64,000 bases of DNA from G965213525 sp965213525 (lineage in GTDB: Bacteria; Actinomycetota; Acidimicrobiia; Acidimicrobiales; Poriferisodalaceae), in contig OZ243889.1 of NCBI GenBank assembly GCA_965213525.1, forward strand, positions 1,736,001 through 1,800,000, in the 5' to 3' direction. Made by a program: the position numbers and the translations under genes. This document shows positions 32,318-41,155 of the stretch, piece by piece. The first letter of the stretch is position 1. Every line of letters begins with the position of its first letter. The notes below the pieces were generated by a model, which did not search any database, was not told where the DNA came from, and saw only the letters and a program-made list of their open reading frames with translations.

Positions 32318-33231
32318 CCGCCGCCACCCCCGCCCAGGCCGAGGTGCTCGAGCGCCTGTCGGGTCGGCGGCGGGAGTGGCAGCCCGACCTCCGTGACGAG
32401 CTGCGCCAGCGGCTCACCGAGGGCCTGGCCGGCGCCGCTGAGGGACGAGCCGACGAGCTGTGGGTCTCCAAGCACGCGCTCAGCGGGGTGCACGGCTGCG
32501 AGCGACGTCACGTCGAGGGCGGCGACTTCGAGTGGAGCGTGGCGACCGCGGTGGGGACGGTGGCCCACAAGGCGATCGAGCTGTCGATCGCGCAGCGGGG
32601 CGAGCTGGTGCCCGTCGAGCTGGTCGAGGACGGCGTGGCGCTGCTCGCCAGCGACGGACGCCACGGCGCCAACGGCTTCCTCAGATCGCTGCCCCGGCCC
32701 GAGCGGGCCGAGCTGACCGCTCGCGCCATCAGCCTGGTCGGACGCTTCGTCGAGGGCTTCCCCCGTCTTGACCCCCGCTGGCGCCCAGCGGTCGAGACCC
32801 GTCGGCGGGCCCCGCTGGTCGATGGTCAGATCGTGCTGAGCGCAGCGTTCGATCTCACCCTCGGTGTCGCCGACGGGCTGATCGCCCGCCGGGTGATCGT
32901 CGACGTCAAGACCGGCCGGCCCTGGGCGAGCGATCGCGACGACCTTCGGTACTACGCCCTCGTCGAGACCCTGGTCAACGGGACGCCCCCGGCCCGCGTT
33001 GCCAGCTTCTACCTGGATTCGGGGCTCGTCGACGTCGAGGACGTCGACGAAGGGGTCCTCGAGAGCGCCGTCCGTCGCGTGATCGCCGGGGTCCGGCGCC
33101 TGTGCGCCCTCGACGCCGGAGCGGCGCCGGTCGAACGGGCAGGTCCGGCCTGTACGTGGTGCTCGCTGGTCGAGCGCTGTGAGACGGGACGGTCCCACCT
33201 TGTCGACGACGGCTCTCGCGCCGGTCGATGA
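32314..33231 (+). CDS. PD-(D/E)XK nuclease family protein (Cas4/AddB-like)
   Basis: A 305-residue protein. FDLTLG and VIVDVKTG (about residues 178-215) are the D and DxK of the PD-(D/E)XK nuclease fold, followed by DLRYYALVETL. Cysteines in HGCERRHVEG near residue 67 and C-x2-C-x6-C in ACTWCSLVERCETG near the end could hold a [4Fe-4S] cluster, as in AddB and Cas4. There is no CRISPR array or helicase partner in the window, so a stand-alone nuclease or a decayed repair function are both possible. It is coupled to the M18 aminopeptidase by a 4-bp overlap. Confidence 0.75.
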   Translation: MTAATPAQAEVLERLSGRRREWQPDLRDELRQRLTEGLAGAAEGRADELWVSKHALSGVHGCERRHVEGGDFEWSVATAVGTVAHKAIELSIAQRGELVPVELVEDGVALLASDGRHGANGFLRSLPRPERAELTARAISLVGRFVEGFPRLDPRWRPAVETRRRAPLVDGQIVLSAAFDLTLGVADGLIARRVIVDVKTGRPWASDRDDLRYYALVETLVNGTPPARVASFYLDSGLVDVEDVDEGVLESAVRRVIAGVRRLCALDAGAAPVERAGPACTWCSLVERCETGRSHLVDDGSRAGR

Positions 33232-33274
33232 TGGGCCCCTGCCGTCGCCAGCGGCCGATGACCCGAGGAGCACC

Positions 33275-34030
33275 ATGAGCCTGGTCCGACACGACGTGGC
33301 CGACGGCGTCGCCACCGTCACCCTCGACGACCCCGACCGGCGCAACGCCATCTCGTTGCCGATGGTCGACGAGATCCGGGTGATCTTCGACGCGCTGGAA
33401 GCCGACGACGAGGTGGGCGCGGTCATCGTGACCGGGGCAGGCAAGGGCTTCTGTGCCGGAGCCGACCTCGGCCAGCTCGAGGGAGCCGGCGACGGCTCGG
33501 TCGGTGGCGTCTACGAGGCGTTCCTGCGCATCGCCCGCTCGCCGCTGCCCACGATCGCTGCGGTCAACGGCGCGGCGGTGGGGGCGGGCATGAACCTGGC
33601 CCTGTGCTGTGACGTTCGGGTGGCGTCGACCCGGGCCAAGTTCGTCACCCGGTTCCTCGATCTCGGCCTGCACCCCGGGGGCGGCCACACCTGGATGCTG
33701 CGCCGTGCCGTCGGCGCGCAGACCGCGGCGGCGATGCTGTTCTTCGACGACGTCATCGACGGCGCCGAAGCCGAGCGCCTCGGCCTGGTGTACCGCTGCG
33801 TCGAACCCGACGACCTGGCCCCGGTCACACAGGCCATGGCGTCGCGCTGCGCCTCGTTCCCCCGTCAGGTCGCCACGATGGTCAAGGCCAACCTGGCCCG
33901 CATGGCCGGTGTCGCCGATCACGACGAGGCCGTGGCGATCGAGCTCACCGATCAGCTGTGGACGTTGAACCAGCCGTGGTTCGCCGAGCGGATCGCCGCC
34001 ATCCGACAGCGGGTCGACCGGGGCAGCTGA
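33275..34030 (+). CDS. Enoyl-CoA hydratase/isomerase family protein (catalytic Glu pair absent)
   Basis: A crotonase-fold protein of 251 residues. The oxyanion hole elements are present: GKGFCAGADLGQLE and NGAAVGAGMNLALCCDVRVAS. Aligned to rat enoyl-CoA hydratase, the two catalytic glutamates (E144 and E164) fall on F in AKFVTRF and on A in TAAAML, so both appear replaced. That argues against simple hydratase activity; an isomerase or another crotonase reaction may be its function. GAGGAG lies 8 nt before the ATG at 33275, a clear ribosome site. Confidence 0.82.
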   Translation: MSLVRHDVADGVATVTLDDPDRRNAISLPMVDEIRVIFDALEADDEVGAVIVTGAGKGFCAGADLGQLEGAGDGSVGGVYEAFLRIARSPLPTIAAVNGAAVGAGMNLALCCDVRVASTRAKFVTRFLDLGLHPGGGHTWMLRRAVGAQTAAAMLFFDDVIDGAEAERLGLVYRCVEPDDLAPVTQAMASRCASFPRQVATMVKANLARMAGVADHDEAVAIELTDQLWTLNQPWFAERIAAIRQRVDRGS

Positions 34031-34073
34031 CCCGGATCGGCCCGTCGGCTCCCCCCGAGCGAAGCGGACGCAC

Positions 34074-35834
34074 ATGACCCTCGACGAGTGGCTGACCGTT
34101 GCGGTCCTCGCCGCCATGATCTTCGTCCTCGTGACCGATCGCGCCCCGGCGGCCTTCGCCGTGTTCGGGTCGGTCGTGGCGTTGCTCGTCCTCGGCGTCA
34201 TCGACACCGACCAGGCGTTCTCGGGCTTCGCCGCCACCGCCCCGATCGCCATCGCCGGCCTGTACGTCGTGGCCGGAGCGGTCGAGAAGACCGGAGCCCT
34301 GTTGCCCGTGGTCGATCTGGTGCTCGGTCCGACCGCGGGGCGACGTCGGCGACTCGCCCGTCTCACCGTGCCGATCGGCGCGGCGTCGGCGTTCATCGCC
34401 AACACGCCCGTCGTCGCCCTCGTCGTCCCCCCGGTCGGCGCCTGGGCCGACCGCCGGGGCGAGGCCCGCTCCAAGCTGTTGATCCCGTTGTCCTACGCCT
34501 CGATCCTGGGCGGGGTCATCACCGTCATCGGCACGAGCACCAACCTGTTGGTGTCGAGCCTGCTGGCCGACGCCACCGGTGAGCCGCTCGGGATGTTCGA
34601 GCTCACCCCCGTCGGGTTGCCCGTCGCCGTCGTGGGTCTCGCCACGGTGGCCCTGTTGGGGCCGACGCTGTTGCCTGACCGGCGCGCCCCGGCTCCCACC
34701 GACGCCGAGGCGCGGGACTTCACGGTGGCCATGCGGGTCGTGCCCGACGGTCCGATCGACGGCCGCACCGTCACCGACGCCGGCCTGCGCCACCTCCAGG
34801 GCGTCTACCTCGTCGAGCTGCAACGGGCCGACCGGACCATCTCGGCGGTCGGACCCACCCAGACGCTGCGGGGTGGAGATCTGCTCACCTTCGTCGGACG
34901 GGCCGAGGACGCCATCGACCTGCAGCGCCTCCGGGGCCTCGAGTCCGCCGAGCTCGAGCACGCCCTGGCCACCGACGGGGGCGATCACATCTTCTTCGAG
35001 TGCGTCGTCGGAACCGATTCCCCCCTCAACGGCACCTCCATCCGCGACGCCGGGTTCCGGGGCCGCTACCAATCGGCCGTCCTGGCCGTGCACCGCTCGG
35101 GCGAGCGACTCGGCGGCCGCCTCGGCGACATCGTCCTGCGGGGCGGTGACACGTTGCTCGTCCTCGCCGGCCCCGACTTCAGGGACCGGATGCGTGACCG
35201 CCGCGACTTCCTGCTCGTCGCCCGCCTCGGCGGACGGTCCCTGACCGCCACCCGCCACGCTCCCCTCTCCCTGGCCGTGCTCGCCGCCGTCGTGGCCCTT
35301 CCGGTGCTGGGGGTGCTCGACCTCGTCCAGTCCGCGCTGTTGGCCGCCGTCGGCCTCGTCATCGCCCGCATCCTGACCGTCGCCGAGGCGCGCGCCGCGG
35401 TCCAGCTCGACGTGATCGTCACGATCGGGGCGTCGTTCGGTCTCGGTGCTGCGGTGTCAGCGAGCGGGCTGTCGAGCCGCATCGCCGACGGCCTCCTCGA
35501 CACCTTCGGCGGGTACGGGGTGTGGGGGGCCACGCTCGCGGTGGTGCTGACCACGATGGTGCTCACCGAGCTGGTCACCAACGCCGCCGCCGCCGTGGTG
35601 GCGGTGCCGGTCGCCCTGGACATCGCAGCCCGCACCGACCTCGACCCGCGGGTCCTCGTGATCGCGGTGGCAGTCGCCGCCTCGTGTTCGTTCCTGACCC
35701 CGATCGGCTACCAGACCAACACGATGGTCTACGGACCCGGTGGCTACCGCTACACCGACTACCTGCGTCTGGGGTTGCCGCTGACCGCGGTGACGGTCGT
35801 GACGATCACCGCCGCCGTCGTGTCGCTGGGTTGA
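34074..35834 (+). CDS. SLC13/DASS family transporter with two TrkA-C domains
   Basis: A membrane transporter of 586 residues. The N-terminal half has several transmembrane segments with the family motif FIANTPVVALVVPPVGAWA and GTSTNLLVSSLLAD. In the middle (about 210-390) sit two cytosolic RCK_C/TrkA-C regulatory modules, each ending in a GDLLTFVG or GDTLLVLAG segment. The C-terminal half resumes the membrane part with ELVTNAAAAVVAVPVALDIA and TPIGYQTNTMVYGPGGY. Members carry sulfate, dicarboxylates or related anions; which one cannot be told. The gene is followed by a convergent acetyltransferase. Confidence 0.88.
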   Translation: MTLDEWLTVAVLAAMIFVLVTDRAPAAFAVFGSVVALLVLGVIDTDQAFSGFAATAPIAIAGLYVVAGAVEKTGALLPVVDLVLGPTAGRRRRLARLTVPIGAASAFIANTPVVALVVPPVGAWADRRGEARSKLLIPLSYASILGGVITVIGTSTNLLVSSLLADATGEPLGMFELTPVGLPVAVVGLATVALLGPTLLPDRRAPAPTDAEARDFTVAMRVVPDGPIDGRTVTDAGLRHLQGVYLVELQRADRTISAVGPTQTLRGGDLLTFVGRAEDAIDLQRLRGLESAELEHALATDGGDHIFFECVVGTDSPLNGTSIRDAGFRGRYQSAVLAVHRSGERLGGRLGDIVLRGGDTLLVLAGPDFRDRMRDRRDFLLVARLGGRSLTATRHAPLSLAVLAAVVALPVLGVLDLVQSALLAAVGLVIARILTVAEARAAVQLDVIVTIGASFGLGAAVSASGLSSRIADGLLDTFGGYGVWGATLAVVLTTMVLTELVTNAAAAVVAVPVALDIAARTDLDPRVLVIAVAVAASCSFLTPIGYQTNTMVYGPGGYRYTDYLRLGLPLTAVTVVTITAAVVSLG

Positions 35835-35850
35835 GCCCGGCCGGCGCCGG

Positions 35851-36450
35851 TCAGCCCAGCCAGGTCTCGATGAGCTCACCCCGGCGGGCGTGCCACTCCT
35901 CGGCGGTGATGGCGTAGCGGACGTGGTCCTCCCACACGCCGTTGATCAGCAGGTACCGCTCGGCGACGCCCTCGTCGCGGATGGCCAACTTGTCGACCAC
36001 GCGCCGGCTGGCGGTGTTGCGGGGGATGATCGAGATCTGCAGGCGGTGCAGGCCCACGTCGTCGAAGGCGAAGCGGAACACCCCGACGAGCGCCTCGGGC
36101 ACGTACCCGTGGCCGGCGTGGTCGACGTCGACCCAGTAGCCGACGTGGCCGCTCATGAACGCCGAGCGCAACACGTTGGAGATGTTGACCTCGCCGACGA
36201 ACCCGCCGTCGCGGCGAAAGACCCCGAAGGCGTAGCTGCTGCCCAGCTGCCGCTCACGTTCTCGGGCGCTGCACCGAGAGGCGAAGGCGCTGGCGTCGGT
36301 CGACGGGTCGAGCGTGCCGTTGGGTCGCAGCGGCTCCCACGGCTCGAGCCACGCCCTGCTGCGGGCGCGCACGTCTCGCCACTGCTCCCAGTCCGCGCTC
36401 ATCAGCGGGCGCAGCAACAGGCGACGGGTCCCGACCCGGGGGGAAGCCAC
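35851..36450 (-). CDS. RimJ/RimL-type GNAT acetyltransferase
   Basis: A 199-residue acetyl-CoA-dependent N-acetyltransferase. LLLRPLMSADWEQW starts the fold. GYWVDVDHAGHGYVPEALVGVFRFAFDDVGLHRLQISIIPRNTASRRVVDKLA is the acetyl-CoA binding and RimJ-like core, although the usual R-G-x-G-x-G/A loop reads HAGHGYVPEA here. The last part has the E-G motif as RDEGVAERYLLINGVWEDHVRYAIT. It may acetylate the N-terminus of a ribosomal protein or another target. GTG start at 36450. It lies 17 bp after ppx on the same strand. Confidence 0.85.
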   Translation of the reverse strand: MASPRVGTRRLLLRPLMSADWEQWRDVRARSRAWLEPWEPLRPNGTLDPSTDASAFASRCSARERERQLGSSYAFGVFRRDGGFVGEVNISNVLRSAFMSGHVGYWVDVDHAGHGYVPEALVGVFRFAFDDVGLHRLQISIIPRNTASRRVVDKLAIRDEGVAERYLLINGVWEDHVRYAITAEEWHARRGELIETWLG

Positions 36451-36467
36451 CGCTCAGCCGACCGCGC

Positions 36468-37445
36468 TCACCGCTCAGGACCGCCGAACGGGCGACGGCC
36501 GCCACGGCCGCCACCACCGCCACCTGATGTGGACCACAGCGCGGCCAGCGTCGCGTCGAGCAGGTCGCTGTCGGCCACCGTGGCGCCGTCACGGTCGAGG
36601 CGACGCAGCACCCCGACCAGGATGGCCGCCCCGGCGACGATGACGTCGGCCCGCTCGGCTGCGAGGCCCGGGTTGTGGCGACGATCGGCGAGGGACTCGG
36701 TGGCCAGGGTGCGAAAGACGTCCTCGGCTGCTGCGCGAGACAGCTCGAAGCCGTGCACCTGCTGACGATCCCAGGTGGCGAGTCCGATCTCGACCGCGGC
36801 CACCGTCGTGGCGGTGCCGGCCACGGCCACGACCCGATCGACGCCGGCGACCGCCTCGTCGACGACCTCGTCGAGGTGCACGCCGATGACCGACAACATC
36901 GCTGACAGCTCCTCGGGGGCGGGAGGGTCGTGCTCGACGAAGCGCTCGGTGAGCGTCACCGACCCCATGTCGGTGGAGGCGACCGTCACCGTGGCGTCGG
37001 GTCCGTCGCCGGGATCACCGACGGCGAACTCCGTGCTGGCCCCGCCGATGTCGACGACCAGCGTCGGCCCGGCCGTCAAGCCGAGGCCCTCGACCGCCCC
37101 GCGGAACGACCGGCGGGCCTCCTCGTGGCCGTCGATGACCTCGACCTCGACGCCGAGCACCTCGGCTGCCGGGCCGAGCAGCTCGACCCGGTTCGGGGCC
37201 CGCCGCACCGCTTGGGTGGCCACGGCTGCGATGGCGGCGACCCCCAGGTCCTCACAACGCCGCCGATGAGCGGCCAGCACCTCAAGGGTCCGGTCGAGCG
37301 CGTCGCGTGCCAGGGTGCCGTCGGGGCCAGCCGATCGGGCCAGGCCGGTGACCACCGCCAGCCGCTCGACGTCGCGCCCGGGCTCGCCCACCAGCAGCCG
37401 CGTCGAGTTCGAGCCGCAGTCGATGGCGGCGACCGGGGCGCTCAT
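36468..37445 (-). CDS. ppx: Ppx/GppA family phosphatase
   Basis: Exopolyphosphatase/guanosine-pentaphosphate phosphatase of 325 residues in the ASKHA fold. AAIDCGSNSTRLLV (about 6-19) is the first phosphate loop, VVDIGGASTEFAVG the second, and VAVAGTATTVAAV the third. TQAVRRAPNR and ERADVIVAGAAILVGVL are standard. This is the short actinobacterial form without a C-terminal HD domain. It ends with a glycine-rich tail GGGGGGRGGRR. The ATG overlaps the DUF501 stop, an arrangement also found in the conserved mfd-to-ppx region of actinobacteria. Confidence 0.92.
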   Translation of the reverse strand: MSAPVAAIDCGSNSTRLLVGEPGRDVERLAVVTGLARSAGPDGTLARDALDRTLEVLAAHRRRCEDLGVAAIAAVATQAVRRAPNRVELLGPAAEVLGVEVEVIDGHEEARRSFRGAVEGLGLTAGPTLVVDIGGASTEFAVGDPGDGPDATVTVASTDMGSVTLTERFVEHDPPAPEELSAMLSVIGVHLDEVVDEAVAGVDRVVAVAGTATTVAAVEIGLATWDRQQVHGFELSRAAAEDVFRTLATESLADRRHNPGLAAERADVIVAGAAILVGVLRRLDRDGATVADSDLLDATLAALWSTSGGGGGGRGGRRPFGGPER

Positions 37446-37984
37446 CGGGGCCAGTATCGCCCGCTGCTGGGGCCTTGACCCTCGTCATCTCGGGGCTCGA
37501 ACCCGCCCCGGGCCGATGCCAGCGGCGGGAGCATCTCCTCGACCCAGGCGCCGACGGGGTCGACGCCCCCTGCGAGGTGGTGGGCGAGGTGGGCGTGCAG
37601 GCACTTGACCCCCCGCCGGGTGCCGCCGACCCCGCCGCCCGGGCGGGGACCGGCGTGGCCGGGCGCCAGCGCGGCGTCACGCTCGGCGGCGTAGGCGGCG
37701 TGGGCCGACGCCAGCGATCCGGGGTCCACGGCACGTTCGGCGTCGCCCACCCCACCCTGGGCCTCGAGACGTCCGACCTCGCGGCGCAACCTGGCGTCGA
37801 TGAGCCAGTACCGCGTCGGCATCGGTGTGCCGTCATCGAGCAGGGGGGCGTTGCGCAGCACCACCGGGGCGCCGTCGGGCCGGCGCACGACCACCTCGAA
37901 CGCCCCCCGGGGCACCCGGCCGAGCAGCTCTGTCACCGCCGCGACGTCATCTGAGGACGGCCCCTCGGACCCGTCGACGGTCAC
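37442..37984 (-). CDS. DUF501 family protein
   Basis: A 180-residue member of DUF501, found almost always next to ppx in actinobacteria. It starts VAAVTELLGRVPRGAFEVVVRRPDGAPVVLRN and has the diagnostic TPMPTRYWLIDARLRREVGRLEAQGGV. A second conserved part is GTRRGVKCLHAHLAHHLAGGVDPVGAWV, where C and H residues are invariant in the family and could bind metal. Function unknown. The GTG at 37984 starts just before the conserved region; the gene overlaps ppx by 4 bp. Confidence 0.9.
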   Translation of the reverse strand: MTVDGSEGPSSDDVAAVTELLGRVPRGAFEVVVRRPDGAPVVLRNAPLLDDGTPMPTRYWLIDARLRREVGRLEAQGGVGDAERAVDPGSLASAHAAYAAERDAALAPGHAGPRPGGGVGGTRRGVKCLHAHLAHHLAGGVDPVGAWVEEMLPPLASARGGFEPRDDEGQGPSSGRYWPR

Positions 37985-38006
37985 CGGTCCTGCACCGCCG
38001 GAGCGG

Positions 38007-38048
38007 CTCGTCTGCTCGGCTGGGCGCCTCGTCTGCTCGGCTGGGCGC
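38007..38048. repeat. 21-bp tandem repeat, two copies
   Basis: Two identical, directly adjoining 21-bp units (38007-38027 and 38028-38048) in the 122-bp divergent space between DUF501 and pilB. This could hold a regulator site for either gene; nothing more can be said. Confidence 0.7.
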
Positions 38049-38106
38049 CCGTGCGGTCGACAGGCGCTCGGTGCAGGAGACGACCGGCCGGCCGGCAGGC
38101 GCCAAG

Positions 38107-39828
38107 ATGAGGATCGGCGATCTGCTCGTCGAGGCCGGGATGCTGTCCACCCATCGCCTCGAACAGGCCCTCGCCGAGCACGAGGCGTCGGGCCGGCGCC
38201 TCGGCGAGGTGCTGATGACGCGGGGATGGGTGTCGCCCATCGCCCTGTACGACGTGCTCGCCACCCAGATGGGTCTCGACACCGCCGATCTCGACGACGA
38301 ACCCCCACCCGCGGTCTACGCCAAGCTGATCCCCGAGTCGCTGGCCCGTCGTCTCGGTGCCCTGCCCACCGGCGAGCACGGGCACCAGCTCGTCGTGGCC
38401 ATGGTCGACCCGATGGACCTGCGGGCCATCGACGACCTCAAGACCGTCACCGGTCGCAGCGTGCGTCCCGTCCTGGCGAGCCCTGACCAAATGGAGCGGG
38501 CCATCAGGACGGCGTGGTCGGGGGGCGAGCGCAGCGAGGTGGCACGGCCGGACCCGGCGCCCGATCCGTCGTCGAGCATCGAGCAGGCCACCTACGACGC
38601 CCTGGTCATGACCGAGAGGATGGCCACGCCGTCCGATGATCGATCGGTCGTCGAGTTCGTCCGCCAGCTGCTGCGCACCGCCATCGCCCGGGGCGCCTCT
38701 GACGTGCACCTCGAGCCCGACGCCGAGGGCATGCGGGTGCGGCTGCGGATCGACGGCACCCTCCGAGACGCCCGCCGGCCGCCAGCCGGGATGCGCGATG
38801 CCATCGTGAGCCGCATCAAGATCATGGCTGAGATCGACATCGCCCAGCGCCGCACGCCCCAGGACGGTCGCCTCACCGTCAGCGCCGGTGGTCGTGAGGT
38901 CGGCATGCGGGTCGTCACCGTGCCGACCGTCGACGGCGAGGCCTGCGTGCTGCGGGTGCTCGACAGCGGCGGGGGGACGGCCCCGGCGCTCACCGAGCTC
39001 GACCTCGCCCCCGAGCCGCTGGCCGCGCTCGGCGCCGCCATCCGCTCGCCCTCGGGGGGCGTGCTGGTCACCGGACCGACCGGCTCGGGCAAGACGACGA
39101 CGTTGTACTCGGTGCTCGAGGCCCTCAACTCGCCCGAGCGGGCCGTCGTCACCATCGAGGACCCCGTCGAGTACCGCCTGGAGGGCGTCAAGCAGATCCA
39201 GATCAACGTCAAGGCCGGGCTGGGCTTCGCCACCGCGCTGCGGGCCTTCATGCGGGCCGACCCCGACATCGTGCTGATCGGTGAGATCCGAGACCGTGAG
39301 ACGGCGATCCTGGCTGCCGAGGCGTCCATCACCGGTCACCTCGTGCTGTCGACGTTGCACACGAACTCGGCCGCGTCGACCCCGACCCGCCTCATCGAGA
39401 TGGGGCTCGAGCCGTTCATGGTCAACGCCGGCTTCGACTGCTTCGTCGCCCAGCGCCTGTGCCGCCGGCTCTGTGCGGCCTGCGCCGAACCGATCGAGCA
39501 CCCTCCCGGCGTGCTGGCCGAGGCCGGGTGGCCCGGTGAGGGGGCCGATCACCGGTGGCCGGGCGCCGACGGCGCCGAGGTGAGGTGGATGGCTGCGGTC
39601 GGGTGCGAGGCCTGCCACGACGTCGGCTACTCGGGCCGCATCGGCGTTCACGAGGTGCTCACCGTCGACGACGAGATCTCCCAGCTGATCGCCGAGCGGG
39701 CTCGCGTCCGTGACATCCACCGGGCCGCCGAGCGCAACGGCATGGCGAGCCTGCGCCTCGATGCGCTGCGCAAGGCCGCCCGGGGCCTCACCTCGGTCGA
39801 GGAGGTCCTGCGGGTCACCGCCACCTGA
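38107..39828 (+). CDS. pilB: PilB/GspE-type assembly ATPase
   Basis: A 573-residue ATPase that drives type IV pilus assembly or type II-like secretion. Residues 1-135 are the MshEN/GSPII_E N-domain (RIGDLLVEAGMLSTHRLEQAL, then GEVLMTRGWVSP). Next come GASDVHLEP (197-205), Walker A GPTGSGKT (323-330), the Asp box VTIEDPVEY, Walker B PDIVLIGEIRDRET and the His box GHLVLSTLHTN. Zinc cysteines C-x2-C occur in LCAACAE and GCEACHDVGYSGR, as in PilB and GspE. It is the only plus-strand gene in a long minus-strand stretch. PilT is at 8101. Pilin and platform genes are not in the window. Confidence 0.92.
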   Translation: MRIGDLLVEAGMLSTHRLEQALAEHEASGRRLGEVLMTRGWVSPIALYDVLATQMGLDTADLDDEPPPAVYAKLIPESLARRLGALPTGEHGHQLVVAMVDPMDLRAIDDLKTVTGRSVRPVLASPDQMERAIRTAWSGGERSEVARPDPAPDPSSSIEQATYDALVMTERMATPSDDRSVVEFVRQLLRTAIARGASDVHLEPDAEGMRVRLRIDGTLRDARRPPAGMRDAIVSRIKIMAEIDIAQRRTPQDGRLTVSAGGREVGMRVVTVPTVDGEACVLRVLDSGGGTAPALTELDLAPEPLAALGAAIRSPSGGVLVTGPTGSGKTTTLYSVLEALNSPERAVVTIEDPVEYRLEGVKQIQINVKAGLGFATALRAFMRADPDIVLIGEIRDRETAILAAEASITGHLVLSTLHTNSAASTPTRLIEMGLEPFMVNAGFDCFVAQRLCRRLCAACAEPIEHPPGVLAEAGWPGEGADHRWPGADGAEVRWMAAVGCEACHDVGYSGRIGVHEVLTVDDEISQLIAERARVRDIHRAAERNGMASLRLDALRKAARGLTSVEEVLRVTAT

Positions 39829-39840
39829 GGACGCCGCCGC

Positions 39841-40584
39841 TCAGCTGCGTCGCAGCGCCCTCAGCACCAACACCAACACGGCGACACCCAACGCCACCGG
39901 GGCGACGCGCTTGAGCACCGGGGCGCCGGCGTGCTCGAGCAGATCGACGGGGGCGACCTCGGGGCTGTCGATGGTCCTCGGCATGCCCGACGGCGGAGCC
40001 GGCGCGACCGTCTCGTCGTGAGCTGGCGGCGTGGTCACCCCGGGTGCCGTGGCCGTCGGCGTTGCGGTGCCAGACGCAGTGGGCGCTTCGGCTCCGGCGT
40101 CGGCCCCCGCACCTGCGTCGGCCCCAGCCGGGGGGGCCTCTTCGGTGAGGACCTGATCCTCCAGGCAGTCGACGAACTCGGCGAGGAGCTTGTTGCTGAC
40201 ATCGGCCAGCACGCCCCGCCCGAACTGGGCGACCTTGCCGGTCACCTTGAGCTCGGTGACCACGTCGACGCGGGTGCCGTCGCCGTCGGGGGTCAGCTGG
40301 GCGGTGACGGTCGCCGAGGCGTTGCCCTGGCCCCGGGTGTCGCGCCCGGTGCCCTCGAGCACGGCCCGGTGGGCGGCGTCGTCCTTGGTGACGAAGATGG
40401 CCTGACCCTTGTACTGGGCGGTGATCGGGCCGACCTTGACCTTGACCTGACCCTTGTAGGTCTCACCATCGATCTCGGTGAGCTGGGCACCGGGCAAGCA
40501 CGGGGCGATGCGCTCGACGTCGGTGAGCACCTTCCAGGCGGTGTCGACCGGCACCCCGACGCGGAACTCGTTGGTCAGCTCCAT
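39841..40584 (-). CDS. coxG: CoxG/SRPBCC family membrane-anchor protein
   Basis: A 247-residue protein with an N-terminal START/SRPBCC domain (MELTNEFRVGVPVDTAWKVLTDVERIAPCLPGAQL) of the CoxG family. A long alanine, threonine and proline linker follows (about 150-215), and then a C-terminal transmembrane helix with a basic end. CoxG is reported to recruit carbon monoxide dehydrogenase to the cytoplasmic membrane and may handle quinones; the helix fits that role. It is the last gene in the coxE-xdhC-mobA-coxG run and overlaps the upstream mobA by 10 bp. Confidence 0.85.
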   Translation of the reverse strand: MELTNEFRVGVPVDTAWKVLTDVERIAPCLPGAQLTEIDGETYKGQVKVKVGPITAQYKGQAIFVTKDDAAHRAVLEGTGRDTRGQGNASATVTAQLTPDGDGTRVDVVTELKVTGKVAQFGRGVLADVSNKLLAEFVDCLEDQVLTEEAPPAGADAGAGADAGAEAPTASGTATPTATAPGVTTPPAHDETVAPAPPSGMPRTIDSPEVAPVDLLEHAGAPVLKRVAPVALGVAVLVLVLRALRRS

Positions 40585-41138
40585 CGTCGGAGGTCCTCCT
40601 GGTGGTCGACGTCGCTCGGATCGCCGGGACACGCTACCGCCTCGACGAGATCGGGCCGCTGCTGCACCAGCGAGCGCGCGCCCTCGTCACCGCCGGTCGG
40701 CAGCCACGGCCACACGGCACGCGCCAAGCGCACGGGGTTGCGGCGACGACCGCCGTAGGTGGCCACCGCGATCGGGGACGCACTGGCAGCGACGGCCCGC
40801 CAGGCCTCGGCGAGGACGCCGGGCTGGTCACCGAGACCGACGACGACCGCACCCGCCCCTCGTCGTCGGGCCGCGTCGACGCCGGTTCGCAGCGACGAGG
40901 CCTGCCCGCTCGCCCAGTCCGGGTTGTCACAGATGGCGACGTCGGGCCCGACCAGGTCAGCGAGCGCCTCGTCGAGGGCGACCGCCCCGGAGATCACCAA
41001 GACGCCCCCGCTCAGGCCCGCCGCCTGGGCTGCGGCGACGGCGCGGTGCACCAGGGGGCGTCCGGCCACCTCGGTCAGCAGCTTGTGGACCGGCCCGGCG
41101 AAGCGCGACCCGGCCCCGGCGGCGAGCACGACCGCCAC
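40575..41138 (-). CDS. MobA-like molybdenum cofactor nucleotidyltransferase
   Basis: A 187-residue nucleotidyltransferase of the MobA/MocA family. It begins VVLAAGAGSRFAGPVHKLLTEVAG with the NTP-binding LAAGxGxRxxxxK pattern, and has VVVGLGDQPGV with the metal-binding Asp. These enzymes add GMP or CMP to molybdopterin for enzymes of the CODH/xanthine dehydrogenase group. MocA-type CTP enzymes are typical for this enzyme group, so MocA is a reasonable reading. It sits between xdhC and coxG, which supports a cofactor-delivery role. GTG at 41138, 17 bp after xdhC. Confidence 0.85.
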   Translation of the reverse strand: MAVVLAAGAGSRFAGPVHKLLTEVAGRPLVHRAVAAAQAAGLSGGVLVISGAVALDEALADLVGPDVAICDNPDWASGQASSLRTGVDAARRRGAGAVVVGLGDQPGVLAEAWRAVAASASPIAVATYGGRRRNPVRLARAVWPWLPTGGDEGARSLVQQRPDLVEAVACPGDPSDVDHQEDLRRWS

Positions 41139-41155
41139 CGTGGCCCCGGGGCGGC

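Noticed and set aside
32314..33231. Reading the PD-(D/E)XK protein as CRISPR Cas4
   Set aside because: No array, cas1 or cas2 is present and the context is an aminopeptidase; only the nuclease fold and cysteine pattern are supported.
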